From Microbispora hainanensis (GTDB taxonomy: Bacteria > Actinomycetota > Actinomycetes > Streptosporangiales > Streptosporangiaceae): a stretch of 64,000 nucleotides of DNA. Each line of letters begins with the position of its first letter. Position 1 is the first letter of the stretch. The notes beneath the pieces were generated by a model. That model was not told the DNA's origin. It worked only from the letters and a program-made list of their open reading frames with translations, and searched no databases. This document shows, one piece after another, positions 25,379-34,320 of the stretch. The translations under genes were made by a program, and so were the position numbers. The DNA is taken from NCBI RefSeq assembly GCF_006874475.1, contig NZ_VIRM01000032.1, forward strand, positions 1-64,000. The letters are read 5' to 3'.

Positions 25379-25411
25379 CGTGTGTCCGGGGCGCGCGGCC
25401 CCGGACACACG
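25379..25411 (-). terminator. Terminator of the suf operon
   Basis: A 13-bp stem CGTGTGTCCGGGG / CCCCGGACACACG with a 7-nt loop, 29-62 bp beyond the sufT stop. A second perfect palindrome, GGACCGGATCCGGTCC (25419-25434), lies between it and the stop codon. Confidence 0.75.
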
Positions 25412-25440
25412 GGTGACGGGACCGGATCCGGTCCGGCCGG

Positions 25441-25830
25441 TCAGACGTTGAACCCGAGCATGCGAAGCTGGTCGCGGCCCTCGTCGGTGATCTTGTCGGG
25501 GCCCCACGGCGGCAGCCAGACCCAGTTGATGACCACGTTGGAGACCAGGTCGGCGAGCGCCGAGTTGGCCTGGTCCTCGATCACGTCGGTCAGCGGGCAG
25601 GCGGCGCTGGTCAGCGTCATGTCGATGGTGGCGATGGGTCGCTCGCCCTCGCCGGCCGGGTCGAGGTTGACGCCGTAGACGAGGCCGAGGTCCACCACGT
25701 TGATCCCCAGCTCGGGGTCCACCACGTCCTTCAGCGCCTCGACCACGTCGTCGAGGGAGGTCTCCCCGTCGTACTCGCCGGTCGGCGTCTCGGTCACGGT
25801 GCCCGTCGGGGTCTCGGTCGGCTTGCTCAC
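25441..25830 (-). CDS. sufT: SufT-type metal-sulfur cluster assembly protein (MIP18/DUF59)
   Basis: A 129-aa DUF59-fold protein that helps mature Fe-S proteins. The core is VVEALKDVVDPELGINVVDLGLVYGV, the conserved Cys is in MTLTSAACPLTDV, and the end NVVINWVWLPPWGPDKITDEGRDQLRMLG is family-typical. The first 25 residues (Thr/Pro-rich) are disordered. GTG 25830 has GAGGAG 5 nt upstream. Last gene of the suf operon, 67 bp after sufU. Confidence 0.93.
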   Translation of the reverse strand: MSKPTETPTGTVTETPTGEYDGETSLDDVVEALKDVVDPELGINVVDLGLVYGVNLDPAGEGERPIATIDMTLTSAACPLTDVIEDQANSALADLVSNVVINWVWLPPWGPDKITDEGRDQLRMLGFNV

Positions 25831-25897
25831 GTCGTCTCCTCACCTCGCGGCGCCCGCTGCGCGGCGCCGTACTTCCCAACGCGGCCGGGGCGGCCGG

Positions 25898-26335
25898 TCA
25901 TCCCTGGCTCCTCATCAGCGCGTCCTTGTAGGCCATCCAGGCCAGCAGCGCGCACTTGACGCGGGCGGGGAACTTCGCCACACCGGCGAACGCCACCGCG
26001 TCACCCAGCACGTCCTCGTCGGGCTCCACCTGGCCCCTGCCCTGCATGAGCCGGGTGAACTCCTCCACCACGGACAGCGACTCCTCCACCGTGGAGCCGG
26101 TCGCGAGCTCGTGCAGCACCGAGGCGGCGGCCTGGCTGATGGAGCAGCCCTGGCCGTCGTAGGACACGTCGAGCACCTTGCCGCCGTCGGCCACCTTCAC
26201 CCGCAGCGTCACCTCGTCGCCGCAGGTCGGGTTGACGTGGTGCACCTCCGCGTCGTACGGGTCGCGCAGTCCCCGGCCCTGGGGATGCTTGTAGTGCTCC
26301 AGGATCAGCTCCTGGTACATGGATTCACCGATCAT
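25898..26335 (-). CDS. sufU: SufU, Fe-S assembly / zinc-dependent sulfur acceptor
   Basis: IscU-like protein that accepts persulfide sulfur from SufS. The three ligand cysteines are present: NPTCGDE (about residue 38), GQGCSISQ (about 62) and ARVKCALL (about 125). The Asp of CGD and the 18-residue insertion after the second Cys region typical of SufU are also visible. 145 aa. It starts 3 bp after the sufS stop, so it is translationally coupled. Confidence 0.96.
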   Translation of the reverse strand: MIGESMYQELILEHYKHPQGRGLRDPYDAEVHHVNPTCGDEVTLRVKVADGGKVLDVSYDGQGCSISQAAASVLHELATGSTVEESLSVVEEFTRLMQGRGQVEPDEDVLGDAVAFAGVAKFPARVKCALLAWMAYKDALMRSQG

Positions 26336-26338
26336 GGC

Positions 26339-27601
26339 TCAGCCGAACACCTTCTGCACGTGGTGGAGGCCGCGGACCAGTGCGTCGATCTCGGCCGTCG
26401 TGTTGTACAGGTAGAAAGACGCCCGAGTGGTCGCCGGAATTCCGAACCTGAGATGCAGCGGCCGGGCGCAGTGGTGGCCTACCCGCACCGCGATCCCGTA
26501 CACGTCGTCGAGGATCTGCCCCACGTCGTGCGGATGGATGCCCTCCAGGGTGAACGAGATCGTGCCCCCGCGCGCGATGGGCGTGCGCGGGCCGATGATC
26601 CTCAGCCCGGGGACCTCCGGAAGCGCCTCCAGCGCGTACGCGACCAGGGCCTTCTCGTGCGCCTTGATCTGGTCCATGCCGATGGCGGTCAGGTAGTCGG
26701 CCGCGGCCCCGAGGCCGATCGCCTCGACGATGGGCGGCGTCCCGGCCTCGAACTTGTGCGGCACCGGCGCGTACGTCGAGTGGTCCATCCAGACCGCCTC
26801 GATCATCTCGCCGCCGCCGAGGAACGGGGGCATGGCGTCGAGCAGCTCGCGGCGGCCCCACAGCACGCCGATGCCGGACGGCCCGACCATCTTGTGGCCG
26901 GTGAACGCGACGAAGTCGACGCCCAGCTCGGTCACGTCCACGGGCTGGTGGGGCACCGACTGCGACGCGTCGAGCATCATCAGCGCGCCGACCTCGCGCG
27001 CTCGGGCCAGGATCGGCGAGACCGAGTTGACCGTGCCGAGCACGTTCGACTGGTGGGTGATCGAGACGATCTTCGTGCGCTCGTTCACCAGCTCGTCCAG
27101 GCCCTCGATGTCGAGGCGGCCCTCGTCGGTCACCGGGAACCAGCGCAGCGTCGCGCCGGTCCGCTGCGCGAGCAGCTGCCACGGCACGATGTTGGAGTGG
27201 TGCTCCATCTCCGAGATGACGATCTCGTCGCCGGGGCCCATCCGGAACCGCTCGTCCTCGCCGACGGGGTTGCCGAAGGCATACGCCACGAGGTTGAGGG
27301 CCTCGGAGGCGTTCTTGGTGAAGACGATCTCATCACGCGACGGGGCCTTGACGAACCCGGCGATCTTGTCGCGCGCGGCCTCGTACGCCTCGGTCGACTC
27401 GCTGCCCAGCACGTGCAGCGCCCGGCCGACGTTGCCGTAGTGCCAGGTCAGGTGGTCGCGCATGGTCTCGACCACCTGGGTCGGCTTCTGGGAGGAGTTG
27501 CCGGAGTCGAGGTAGACCAGCGACCTGCCTCCGGGGAGTTCGCGGCCGAGGACCGGGAAGTCCTTCCTGATCCTCTCCACGTCGAAGCCGGGCGCACTCA
27601 T
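26339..27601 (-). CDS. sufS: Cysteine desulfurase SufS
   Basis: PLP-dependent class V aminotransferase that takes sulfur from cysteine. Visible are the PLP His in EMEHHSNIVPW, the Schiff-base Lys in FTGHKMVGPSGIGVLWG and the active-site Cys in VRVGHHCARPLH near residue 368, in the short loop that marks the SufS group. 420 aa. Start ATG overlaps the sufC stop (TGATG). Confidence 0.97.
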   Translation of the reverse strand: MSAPGFDVERIRKDFPVLGRELPGGRSLVYLDSGNSSQKPTQVVETMRDHLTWHYGNVGRALHVLGSESTEAYEAARDKIAGFVKAPSRDEIVFTKNASEALNLVAYAFGNPVGEDERFRMGPGDEIVISEMEHHSNIVPWQLLAQRTGATLRWFPVTDEGRLDIEGLDELVNERTKIVSITHQSNVLGTVNSVSPILARAREVGALMMLDASQSVPHQPVDVTELGVDFVAFTGHKMVGPSGIGVLWGRRELLDAMPPFLGGGEMIEAVWMDHSTYAPVPHKFEAGTPPIVEAIGLGAAADYLTAIGMDQIKAHEKALVAYALEALPEVPGLRIIGPRTPIARGGTISFTLEGIHPHDVGQILDDVYGIAVRVGHHCARPLHLRFGIPATTRASFYLYNTTAEIDALVRGLHHVQKVFG

Positions 27602-28377
27602 CAGGCGGACGCCTTCGAGGTCGTGTCAGCCTTTCGCGCGTCCCGCACGTATGCCTCGTAGCCCTCGTTCTCCAGCTTGTCGGCGAGCTCGGGGCCGCCC
27701 TCCTCCACCACGCGCCCGCCGGCGAAGACGTGGACGAAGTCCGGCTTCACGTAGCGCAGGATGCGGGTGTAGTGGGTGATCAGCAGCACGCCGGTGTCGC
27801 CGGAGGCCCGGAACCGATTGATGCCCTCGGACACGACGCGCAGGGCGTCGACGTCGAGGCCGGAGTCGGTCTCGTCGAGCACCGCGATCTTCGGCTTGAG
27901 CAGCTCAAGCTGGAGGATCTCGTGGCGCTTCTTCTCACCGCCGGAGAAGCCCTCGTTGGTGTTGCGCTGGGCGAAGGCCGGGTCGATGGACAGCGCGTCC
28001 ATGCCCGCCTTCAGCTCCTTGGCGAACTCGCGCAGCTTGGGCGCCTCGCCGCGGACCGCGGTGATCGCCGAACGCAGGAAGTTCGACACGCTGACGCCGG
28101 GCACCTCGACGGGGTACTGCATGGCGAGGAACAGGCCGGCGCGGGAGCGCTCGTCCACCGACATCTCCAGCAGGTCCTCGCCGTCGAGCAGCACGGAACC
28201 GGAGGTGACGGTGTACTTGGGGTGCCCCGCGATGGCGTACGCCAGCGTGGACTTGCCCGAGCCGTTCGGGCCCATGATGGCGTGCGTCTCGCCGCTGCGG
28301 ACCGTCAGGTCGACGCCGCGCAGGATCTCCTTGTCGCCCACGGCGACATGCAGGTCACGAATCTCAAGGGTGGACAC
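27601..28377 (-). CDS. sufC: SufC, ATPase of the SufBCD complex
   Basis: Soluble ABC ATPase with Walker A GPNGSGKSTLA, signature FSGGEKKRHEILQ and Walker B IAVLDETDSGLD, the last with the SufC-specific Thr-Asp-Ser. 258 aa. GTG start; the AAGGAG ribosome-binding site is formed by the last codons of the Rieske gene, 9 nt upstream. Works with SufB and SufD as the scaffold. Confidence 0.97.
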   Translation of the reverse strand: MSTLEIRDLHVAVGDKEILRGVDLTVRSGETHAIMGPNGSGKSTLAYAIAGHPKYTVTSGSVLLDGEDLLEMSVDERSRAGLFLAMQYPVEVPGVSVSNFLRSAITAVRGEAPKLREFAKELKAGMDALSIDPAFAQRNTNEGFSGGEKKRHEILQLELLKPKIAVLDETDSGLDVDALRVVSEGINRFRASGDTGVLLITHYTRILRYVKPDFVHVFAGGRVVEEGGPELADKLENEGYEAYVRDARKADTTSKASA

Positions 28378-28383
28378 TTGTAT

Positions 28384-28713
28384 TTACTCCTTCGAGAGCG
28401 AGACGTACACGTCGTCGCCTTCGATCTTGACTCGGTAGACGTTGACGGGCCTGGTCGCCGGCGGCCCGGTGGGCTTGCCGGTGCGCAGGTCGAAGCAGGA
28501 GCCGTGCAGCCAGCACTCCAGCGTGTGGTCGTAGACCTCGCCCTCGCTGAGGCGCACCTCGGCGTGGGAGCACACGTCGTGCAGGGCGAAGACCTCGCTG
28601 CCGGTCCGCACCAGCGCGACCGGCGTCTCCCCGACCTCCAGGCCGAGGACACCGCCGTCCGGGATGTCGCCGACCTTGCAGACCTTCTCCCAGTGGGCGG
28701 TGTCGGCGGTCAT
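28384..28713 (-). CDS. Rieske-type ferredoxin in the suf operon
   Basis: A 109-aa [2Fe-2S] protein with the Rieske ligands CSH (about residue 48) and CWLHGSCF (about 67), similar to small non-heme dioxygenase ferredoxins. In actinobacterial suf operons such a gene commonly sits between sufD and sufC; an electron-transfer role in cluster assembly is inferred, not proven. Its ATG overlaps the sufD stop by 4 bp (ATGA). Confidence 0.94.
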   Translation of the reverse strand: MTADTAHWEKVCKVGDIPDGGVLGLEVGETPVALVRTGSEVFALHDVCSHAEVRLSEGEVYDHTLECWLHGSCFDLRTGKPTGPPATRPVNVYRVKIEGDDVYVSLSKE

Positions 28714-29834
28714 CGGGCCAGCTCCGCCTCGACCGCCGACAGGACGCGCTCGCGGATCTCCGGCACCTCGATCTTCTCCAGCAGCTGGGCGAAGAAGCCG
28801 TGGATGACCAGACGGCGGGCCTCGTCGAACGGGAGGCCACGGGCCTGCAGGTAGAAGATGTGCTCGTCGTCGAGGCGGCCGGAGGCGGACGCGTGGCCCG
28901 CTCCCGCGACCTCGCCGGTGAGGATCTCCAGGTTCGGCACCGAGTCGGCGCGGGCGCCGTCGGTGAGGATGAGGTTGCGGTTCAGCTCGTAGGTGTCGGT
29001 GCCCTCGGCCTCGGCCCGGATGATCACGTCGCCGATCCAGACCGCGTGGGCGTCCTCACCCTGCAGCGCGCCCTTGTAGGTCACGTTGCTGCGGCAGTTG
29101 GGCACGCTGTGGTCCACCAGCAGGCGGTGCTCCAGGTGCTGGCCCGCGTCCACGAAGTAGAGCCCGGTCAGGTCGGCGTCGCCGCCCGGGGCGGTGTACG
29201 ACACCGAGGGCGACAGCCGTACGAGGTCGCCGCCGAGGGTGACCACGAACGAGCGGAACGTCGCGTCCTTGCCGAGCCTGGCGTGGTGGTGGGAGACGTG
29301 CACGGCGTCGTCGTCCCAGTCCTGCAGGCTGACGACCTTGAGCGTCGCGCCCTCGGCCACGTCGAACTCGACGTTGTCGGCGTAGACGGCGCTGCCGCGG
29401 TGGTCGAGCACCAGCACGGCCTCGGCCATCGGCTCCACCGACACGAGGATGTGCCCGTACGCCGCGGCGCCCGCCCCGGACCCCCGCAGCGTGATCACGG
29501 TGGGCGTGGAGGCCACCGTCATCCTCGGCACCGTGACGACGGTGGCCTTCTCGAACGACGAGTAGGCCTGCGCGCTGACCCGGTCGGCCGGCATGTACGC
29601 CTTGCCGAGCCGGGCGTCGTCGCGGCCGACGGTCTCGACGCGCACCTCGGGCGCGGCCTCGACGTCCACCACGACGCCGCCGGTGACGGCGGCCGTGCCG
29701 TTGTGCAGCCCCTTCAGCCGCGACAGCGGCGTGAAGCGCCACTCCTCCTCGCGGCCCGTCGGCACCGGGAAGTCGGCCACGTCGTACGACGACTTCTCGT
29801 GCAGCGTCGACAGCGGCTTGGTCTCCAGGCCCAT
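28710..29834 (-). CDS. sufD: SufD, Fe-S scaffold subunit
   Basis: Beta-helix protein of 374 aa that pairs with SufB. The C-terminal SufBD core is recognised by HLEHRLLVDHSVPNCRSNVTYKGALQGE and the closing SASGRLDDEHIFYLQARGLPFDEARRLVIHGF. The conserved His in the core used in cluster binding is present. Start overlaps the sufB stop. Confidence 0.96.
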   Translation of the reverse strand: MGLETKPLSTLHEKSSYDVADFPVPTGREEEWRFTPLSRLKGLHNGTAAVTGGVVVDVEAAPEVRVETVGRDDARLGKAYMPADRVSAQAYSSFEKATVVTVPRMTVASTPTVITLRGSGAGAAAYGHILVSVEPMAEAVLVLDHRGSAVYADNVEFDVAEGATLKVVSLQDWDDDAVHVSHHHARLGKDATFRSFVVTLGGDLVRLSPSVSYTAPGGDADLTGLYFVDAGQHLEHRLLVDHSVPNCRSNVTYKGALQGEDAHAVWIGDVIIRAEAEGTDTYELNRNLILTDGARADSVPNLEILTGEVAGAGHASASGRLDDEHIFYLQARGLPFDEARRLVIHGFFAQLLEKIEVPEIRERVLSAVEAELAR

Positions 29835-31246
29835 CAGCCGACCGCTCCTTCCATCTGCAGCTCGATCAGGCGGTTCAGCTCCAGGGCGTACTCCATGGGC
29901 AGCTCACGGGCGATCGGCTCGACGAAGCCGCGCACGATCATCGCCATCGCCTCGTCCTCGCCGAGGCCGCGGCTCATCAGGTAGAAGAGCTGGTCCTCCG
30001 ACACCTTGGAGACCGTGGCCTCGTGACCCATCGACACGTCGTCCTCGCGGACGTCCACGTAGGGGTAGGTGTCGGACCGGCTGATCTGGTCGACCAGCAG
30101 CGCGTCGCACTTGACGGTCGAGGCCGAGCCGGCCGCGCCCTCCTCGATCTGCACCAGGCCCCGGTAGGAGGTGCGGCCACCGCCGCGCGCCACGGACTTG
30201 GAGATGATCGTCGAGGACGTCTTGGGCGCGAGGTGCACCATCTTGGCGCCCGCGTCCTGGTGCTGGCCCTCGCCGGCGAAGGCGACCGACAGCGTCTCGC
30301 CCTTGGCGTGCTCGCCCATCAGGTAGACGGCCGGGTACTTCATCGTGACCTTGGAGCCGATGTTGCCGTCGATCCACTCCATGGTCGCGCCCTCGTACGC
30401 CACGGCGCGCTTGGTGACCAGGTTGTAGACGTTGTTCGACCAGTTCTGGATGGTCGTGTAGCGGCAGCGGGCGCCCTTCTTCACGACGATCTCGACGACC
30501 GCCGAGTGGAGCGAGTCGGACGAGTAGATCGGCGCGGTGCAGCCCTCGACGTAGTGGACGTAGGAGTTCTCGTCCACGACGATCAGGGTCCGCTCGAACT
30601 GGCCCATGTTCTCGGTGTTGATCCGGAAGTAGGCCTGCAGCGGGATCTCGACGTTCACGTTCGGCGGCACGTAGATGAACGAGCCGCCCGACCACACGGC
30701 GGTGTTGAGCGCGGCGAACTTGTTGTCGCCCACCGGGATCACCGTGCCGAAGTACTCCTTGAAGAGCTCCTCGTGCTCGCGCAGGCCGGTGTCGGTGTCG
30801 ACGAAGATGACGCCCTTCTCCTCGAGGTCCTCACGGATCTTGTGATAGACGACCTCGGACTCGTACTGGGCGGCGACGCCGGCGATGAGGCGCTGCTTCT
30901 CCGCCTCCGGGATGCCGAGCTTGTCGTAGGTGTTCTTGATGTCCGGGGGCAGCTCGTCCCAGGACGCGGCCTGCTTCTCCGTCGAACGGACGAAGTACTT
31001 GATGTTGTCGAAGTCGATGCCCGTGAGGTCGGAGCCCCAGGTCGGCAGCGGCTTCTTCTGGAACAGCCGAAGGCCCTTGAGGCGCAGGTCGAGCATCCAC
31101 TCCGGCTCGTTCTTGAGCGCGGAGATGTTGCGGACGACCTCTTCGGACAGCCCACGGCGGGCCGTGGCCCCCGCCACGTCCGTGTCGGCCCAGCCGAACT
31201 TGTAATTCCCGAGGCCTTCCAGCTCCGGGCGGTCGGTGACAGTCAC
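29834..31246 (-). CDS. sufB: SufB, Fe-S scaffold subunit
   Basis: The main scaffold on which the cluster is assembled, 470 aa. Typical start [19 protein letters not shown] and core segments [41 protein letters not shown] (with the conserved Cys) and [23 protein letters not shown] 31246 is chosen for its AAGGAG 8 nt upstream and because it overlaps the sufR stop (GTGA). The longer open frame upstream is the shadow of sufR. Confidence 0.97.
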   Translation of the reverse strand: MTVTDRPELEGLGNYKFGWADTDVAGATARRGLSEEVVRNISALKNEPEWMLDLRLKGLRLFQKKPLPTWGSDLTGIDFDNIKYFVRSTEKQAASWDELPPDIKNTYDKLGIPEAEKQRLIAGVAAQYESEVVYHKIREDLEEKGVIFVDTDTGLREHEELFKEYFGTVIPVGDNKFAALNTAVWSGGSFIYVPPNVNVEIPLQAYFRINTENMGQFERTLIVVDENSYVHYVEGCTAPIYSSDSLHSAVVEIVVKKGARCRYTTIQNWSNNVYNLVTKRAVAYEGATMEWIDGNIGSKVTMKYPAVYLMGEHAKGETLSVAFAGEGQHQDAGAKMVHLAPKTSSTIISKSVARGGGRTSYRGLVQIEEGAAGSASTVKCDALLVDQISRSDTYPYVDVREDDVSMGHEATVSKVSEDQLFYLMSRGLGEDEAMAMIVRGFVEPIARELPMEYALELNRLIELQMEGAVG

Positions 31247-32076
31247 CTTCCGGACTCCTTGCTCGTCGATGTGCTCGATAGATGTGCGGCCGGCGGATCG
31301 GCGGCCGACAAACCGGCGGTCGATGAATCGGCGGCCGTCGGATCGGAACGCGCGTGCCGTGCGGCCAGCGCGTGTGAACTCACGTGGGTGGTGCAGACCC
31401 CGTCGCCGTTGGCGATCGTGGCCAGGCGCTGCACCGGCGTGCCCAGCAGCCGGGCGAACGCCTCGGTCTCGGCCTCGCACAGCTGCGGGAACTGCGCCGC
31501 GACGTGCGCCACCGGGCAGTGGTGCTGGCACAGCTGCTCGCCGCCCTTGCCCGTCGCGGACGCGGACGCCGCGTAGCCCTCGGCGGACAACGCCTCGGCC
31601 AGCACGCGGACCCGCTGCTCGGCCGGGACCTCGCGCATCAGCGCCTCAAGCCGGCCCACCAGCCCGGACACCTGCGCCCGCGCGAACTCCGACACCGCCT
31701 CGCCGCCGAGCCGCTCGGCCAGGAAGCGCAACGCGCTGCCGGCGAGGTCGTCGTAGGCGTGGACGAAGGCGCTGCGGCCCGCGTCGGTGATCGCGAACAT
31801 CTTCGCCGGCCTGCCCCGCCCCCGCTGGCCGCGCGGGCGTGCCGTACGAGGCTCTATCATGCCCTCGGCCAGCAGCGCGTCGAGATGGCGGCGCACCGCG
31901 GCCGGGGTCAGCCCGAGCCGCTCGCCGAGCGCCGCCGCCGTCACCGGGCCGTGCTCCAGGATGAGCCGCGCCACCCGGGCACGGGTGCCGCGCTCGGCGG
32001 TGAGGTCCATGTGCACAGGGGACGCCGGGACAGGCCGCGTCACCACGGCCTTCTCGGCGTTCTGCTTCCCCTGCAT
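31243..32076 (-). CDS. sufR: SufR, Fe-S-sensing repressor of the suf operon
   Basis: A winged-helix DNA-binding domain (about residues 25-95: [41 protein letters not shown]) is followed by a C-terminal region with the ligand cysteines CQHHCPVAH (about residue 185), FPQLCEAE (about 200) and NGDGVCTTH (about 230). These bind a [4Fe-4S] cluster in studied SufR proteins. ATG 32076 (277 aa) is chosen; GTG 32082 and an upstream in-frame codon are possible. No ribosome-binding site is evident. The last 45 residues are Ser/Ala/Thr-rich. It is the first gene of the suf operon and its own operator overlaps the leader. Confidence 0.93.
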   Translation of the reverse strand: MQGKQNAEKAVVTRPVPASPVHMDLTAERGTRARVARLILEHGPVTAAALGERLGLTPAAVRRHLDALLAEGMIEPRTARPRGQRGRGRPAKMFAITDAGRSAFVHAYDDLAGSALRFLAERLGGEAVSEFARAQVSGLVGRLEALMREVPAEQRVRVLAEALSAEGYAASASATGKGGEQLCQHHCPVAHVAAQFPQLCEAETEAFARLLGTPVQRLATIANGDGVCTTHVSSHALAARHARSDPTAADSSTAGLSAADPPAAHLSSTSTSKESGR

Positions 32077-32081
32077 GTTTT

Positions 32082-32096
32082 TCACAACATCAGTGT
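32082..32096 (-). promoter_or_regulatory. SufR operator
   Basis: On the minus strand ACACT-N5-TGTGA, 5 nt before the sufR ATG. As recalled from the literature, this exact inverted repeat is the SufR site of Mycobacterium tuberculosis. Location and gene content fit autorepression of the suf operon by holo-SufR. Confidence 0.8.
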
Positions 32097-32157
32097 GCCG
32101 TAATTCCTTCCCCGGCGACAAACCCAAGGAGAGGTCGACGAGGATGCAATTTCTCAC

Positions 32158-32176
32158 GCAGGTAAGCCTTACCTAA
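32158..32176. promoter_or_regulatory. IdeR/DmdR-type iron box
   Basis: Reads TTAGGTAAGGCTTACCTGC on the minus strand and matches 15 of 19 positions of the DtxR/IdeR consensus, with a 15-bp near-perfect palindrome at the core (32160-32174). It lies 82 bp upstream of the sufR start and 166 bp upstream of the divergent ABC exporter, so it may serve either direction. The flanking 32097-32341 gap has no gene. Confidence 0.75.
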
Positions 32177-32341
32177 CCTGCGACGACGCGACTTTTCCGC
32201 ATCCTTTACCCGCCTGGGCTGGAATGGCGGCACTCGCCGACGAGAGCGCGCCTCTCGCTCCCTAGACTCGATGCCGTCGACGACCGACCAGGGCCGCCCG
32301 CATCCGGCCGGCCTGGCGGTGGGTCCTGCGAGGGGAGGCCG

Positions 32342-33304
32342 GTGGGAGTGCCGGGGGTTGACAGCACGTTCGAGAGCACGCCCGGCAGCACGGGCGGCGC
32401 CGCGCCGGCGGTGGAGATCGACGGGCTGGTCAAGCGCTACGGAAGCACCACGGCCGTCGACGGGCTGACCCTCACCTGCGCGCGGGGCGCCGTCACGGCG
32501 ATCCTCGGGCCGAACGGCGCGGGCAAGACCTCGACGATCGAGATCTGCGAGGGCTTCCGGCGGCCGGACGGCGGGACCGTGCGCGTGCTCGGCCTCGACC
32601 CGGCCGACGCCGCGCTGAGGCCGCGCCTGGGGATCATGCCGCAGACGGGAGGGGTGCCTCCCGCCGCCCGCGCGGGCGAGTGGCTGCGGGTGGTCTCCCG
32701 GTTCTACGCCCACCCGCTCGACCCCGGCACCCTGCTCGGCCTGCTCGGTTTGGCCGACCATGCGCGTACGCCGTACCGGCGGCTGTCGGGCGGCCAGCAG
32801 CAGCGCCTGTCGCTCGCCGCCGCGGTGATCGGTCGGCCGGAACTGGTCTTCCTCGACGAGCCGACCGCCGGGCTCGACCCGCAGGCGCGGCACGCCTGCT
32901 GGGACCTGGTCGCCGCGCTGCGCGCCTCCGGGGTGTCGGTGGTGCTGACGACCCACCAGATGGACGAGGCCGAGAAACTCTCCGACCACATCGTGGTCAT
33001 CGACCACGGCCGGGTGGTGGCCGAGGGCACGCCCGAGTCGCTGACCGGCGCCGAGCGCCAGCTCAGGTTCCGCGCCCGCCCCGGGCTCGACCTGGAGGAA
33101 CTGCTGGCCGCGCTGCCGCCGGGCAGCGCCGCCAAGGAGTCGCCCTCGGGGCACTACATCATCGAGGGGCAGGTCGGCCCGCAACTGCTCGCCACCGTCA
33201 CGGCCTGGTGCGCCACCGAGGGCGTCACCACCGAGGACCTGCGCATCGAGCGGCGCACGCTGGAGGACGTCTTCCTCGAACTGACCGGCAGGGAGCTGCG
33301 GTGA
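32342..33304 (+). CDS. ABC transporter ATP-binding protein (ABC-2 exporter next to suf and cta genes)
   Basis: ATPase with Walker A GPNGAGKTSTIE, signature LSGGQQQRLSLAAA, Walker B LVFLDEPTAGLDP and H-loop TTHQMDEAE, plus a C-terminal extension. 320 aa. GTG 32342 has AGGGGAGG 3 nt upstream; GTG 32348 gives better spacing and is an equal alternative. It overlaps the permease by 4 bp (GTGA). This exporter pair is often found between sufR and ctaA in actinobacteria; a link to heme or redox stress is only suggested by location. Confidence 0.93.
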   Translation: MGVPGVDSTFESTPGSTGGAAPAVEIDGLVKRYGSTTAVDGLTLTCARGAVTAILGPNGAGKTSTIEICEGFRRPDGGTVRVLGLDPADAALRPRLGIMPQTGGVPPAARAGEWLRVVSRFYAHPLDPGTLLGLLGLADHARTPYRRLSGGQQQRLSLAAAVIGRPELVFLDEPTAGLDPQARHACWDLVAALRASGVSVVLTTHQMDEAEKLSDHIVVIDHGRVVAEGTPESLTGAERQLRFRARPGLDLEELLAALPPGSAAKESPSGHYIIEGQVGPQLLATVTAWCATEGVTTEDLRIERRTLEDVFLELTGRELR

Positions 33305-34077
33305 CCACGATCGCCACGCTGGACCTCACGCCGCGGCCCGGGGCCGCGCCGCTGCACCGGATGGTCCTCGCCCAGGCGGGCGCGGAGATCCGGGCCATGC
33401 TGCGCAACGGCGAGCAGCTCCTGCTCACGATGATCATCCCGATCCTGCTGCTCGTCGGTTTCTCCACGGCCCCGCTGGTGGACGTCGGCGACGGCGCCCG
33501 CGTCGACTTCGTCGCCCCCGGCATCCTCGCGCTCGCCGTCATGTCGACCGCGTTCACCGGGCAGGCGATCGCCACCGGCTTCGAACGCAGGTATGGCGTG
33601 CTGAAGCGCCTGGGCGCGACCCCGCTGTCACGGGCCGGGCTGCTGCTGGCCAAGACCCTCGCGGTCGTCGCCGTCGAGGCGCTGCAGGTCGTGGTGATCG
33701 TCGCGGTGGCGCTGGCGCTCGGCTGGTCGCCGCACGGCGACCCGCTGTGGGCCGTGCCGCTCCTCCTGCTGGGCACGGCGGCCTTCAGCGGCCTCGGCCT
33801 GCTCATGGCCGGCACGCTGCGGGCTGAGGCCACGCTGGCGGGCGCCAACCTCGTCTACCTGGTGCTGCTCGGGCTCGGCGGCGTGCTGTTCCCGCTGGAC
33901 CGGTTCCCGGCCGGTGTGCAGCACGTGCTCGGGCTGCTGCCGATCAGCGCGCTCACCTCCGGCCTGCGCACCGTCCTGAGCGCCGGCGGCGGCTTCCCCG
34001 GCGGCGCGCTGCTCGTGCTGCTGTGCTGGACGGTGGCCGCGCTCGCCCTCGCCGCCCGCACGTTCCGTTGGGAGTGA
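33301..34077 (+). CDS. ABC-2 type permease
   Basis: A 258-aa membrane protein with six predicted helices (TMIIPILLLVGFSTA, VDFVAPGILALAVMSTAFTG, LAKTLAVVAVEALQVVVIVAV, AVPLLLLGTAAFSGLGLLMAG, ANLVYLVLLGLGGVLFPLD, ALLVLLCWTVAALALAA). The segment VLFPLDRFPAGVQHV is the usual ABC-2 hallmark before the last helix. Its last codons and stop form the first unit of the 19-bp tandem array that follows. Confidence 0.92.
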   Translation: MTTIATLDLTPRPGAAPLHRMVLAQAGAEIRAMLRNGEQLLLTMIIPILLLVGFSTAPLVDVGDGARVDFVAPGILALAVMSTAFTGQAIATGFERRYGVLKRLGATPLSRAGLLLAKTLAVVAVEALQVVVIVAVALALGWSPHGDPLWAVPLLLLGTAAFSGLGLLMAGTLRAEATLAGANLVYLVLLGLGGVLFPLDRFPAGVQHVLGLLPISALTSGLRTVLSAGGGFPGGALLVLLCWTVAALALAARTFRWE

Positions 34078-34230
34078 CACCGGCCGCTGGGAGTGACACC
34101 GGCCGCTGGGAGTGACACCGGCCGCTGGGAGTGACACGGGCCGCTGGGAGTGACACGGGCCGCTGAGACCGGCATGGGTCGGCGGAAGTGACACGGGACC
34201 CCGGGAGTGACACCGGCCGCGGGTAGTGAC
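34062..34230. repeat. 19-bp tandem array starting in the permease stop codon
   Basis: Nine units of exactly 19 bp (34062, 34081, 34100, 34119, 34138, 34157, 34176, 34195, 34214). Units 2-4 are identical: CGGCCGCTGGGAGTGACAC. Unit 1 is the 3' end of the permease gene, including its TGA. Later units diverge by substitution but keep the length. The repeat contains CGGCCG and repeats the stop codon in every complete copy. Confidence 0.95.
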
Positions 34231-34269
34231 GATGCCGGGGGCCTCACCTGCGGCTTGACGGCCTGCGCA

Positions 34270-34275
34270 TATGAT
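34270..34275 (+). promoter_or_regulatory. Probable -10 element (TATGAT) of the EamA gene
   Basis: TATGAT is close to the sigma-70 consensus; the -35 at proper distance is poor. A start near 34282 would give a short leader to ATG 34321. Confidence 0.4.
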
Positions 34276-34320
34276 TGCGGGCGTTTGTTGTGATCAATGC
34301 CTTTATGTGGGGTTGCCGGC

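Noticed and set aside
29834-31531. N-terminal extension of SufB to 31531
   Set aside because: It overlaps sufR in another frame; GTG 31246 has a proper ribosome-binding site and the family start.
33628-34194. Minus-strand ORFs across the 19-bp array
   Set aside because: They arise from the repeat period and run antisense to the permease gene; no ribosome-binding site or motif.
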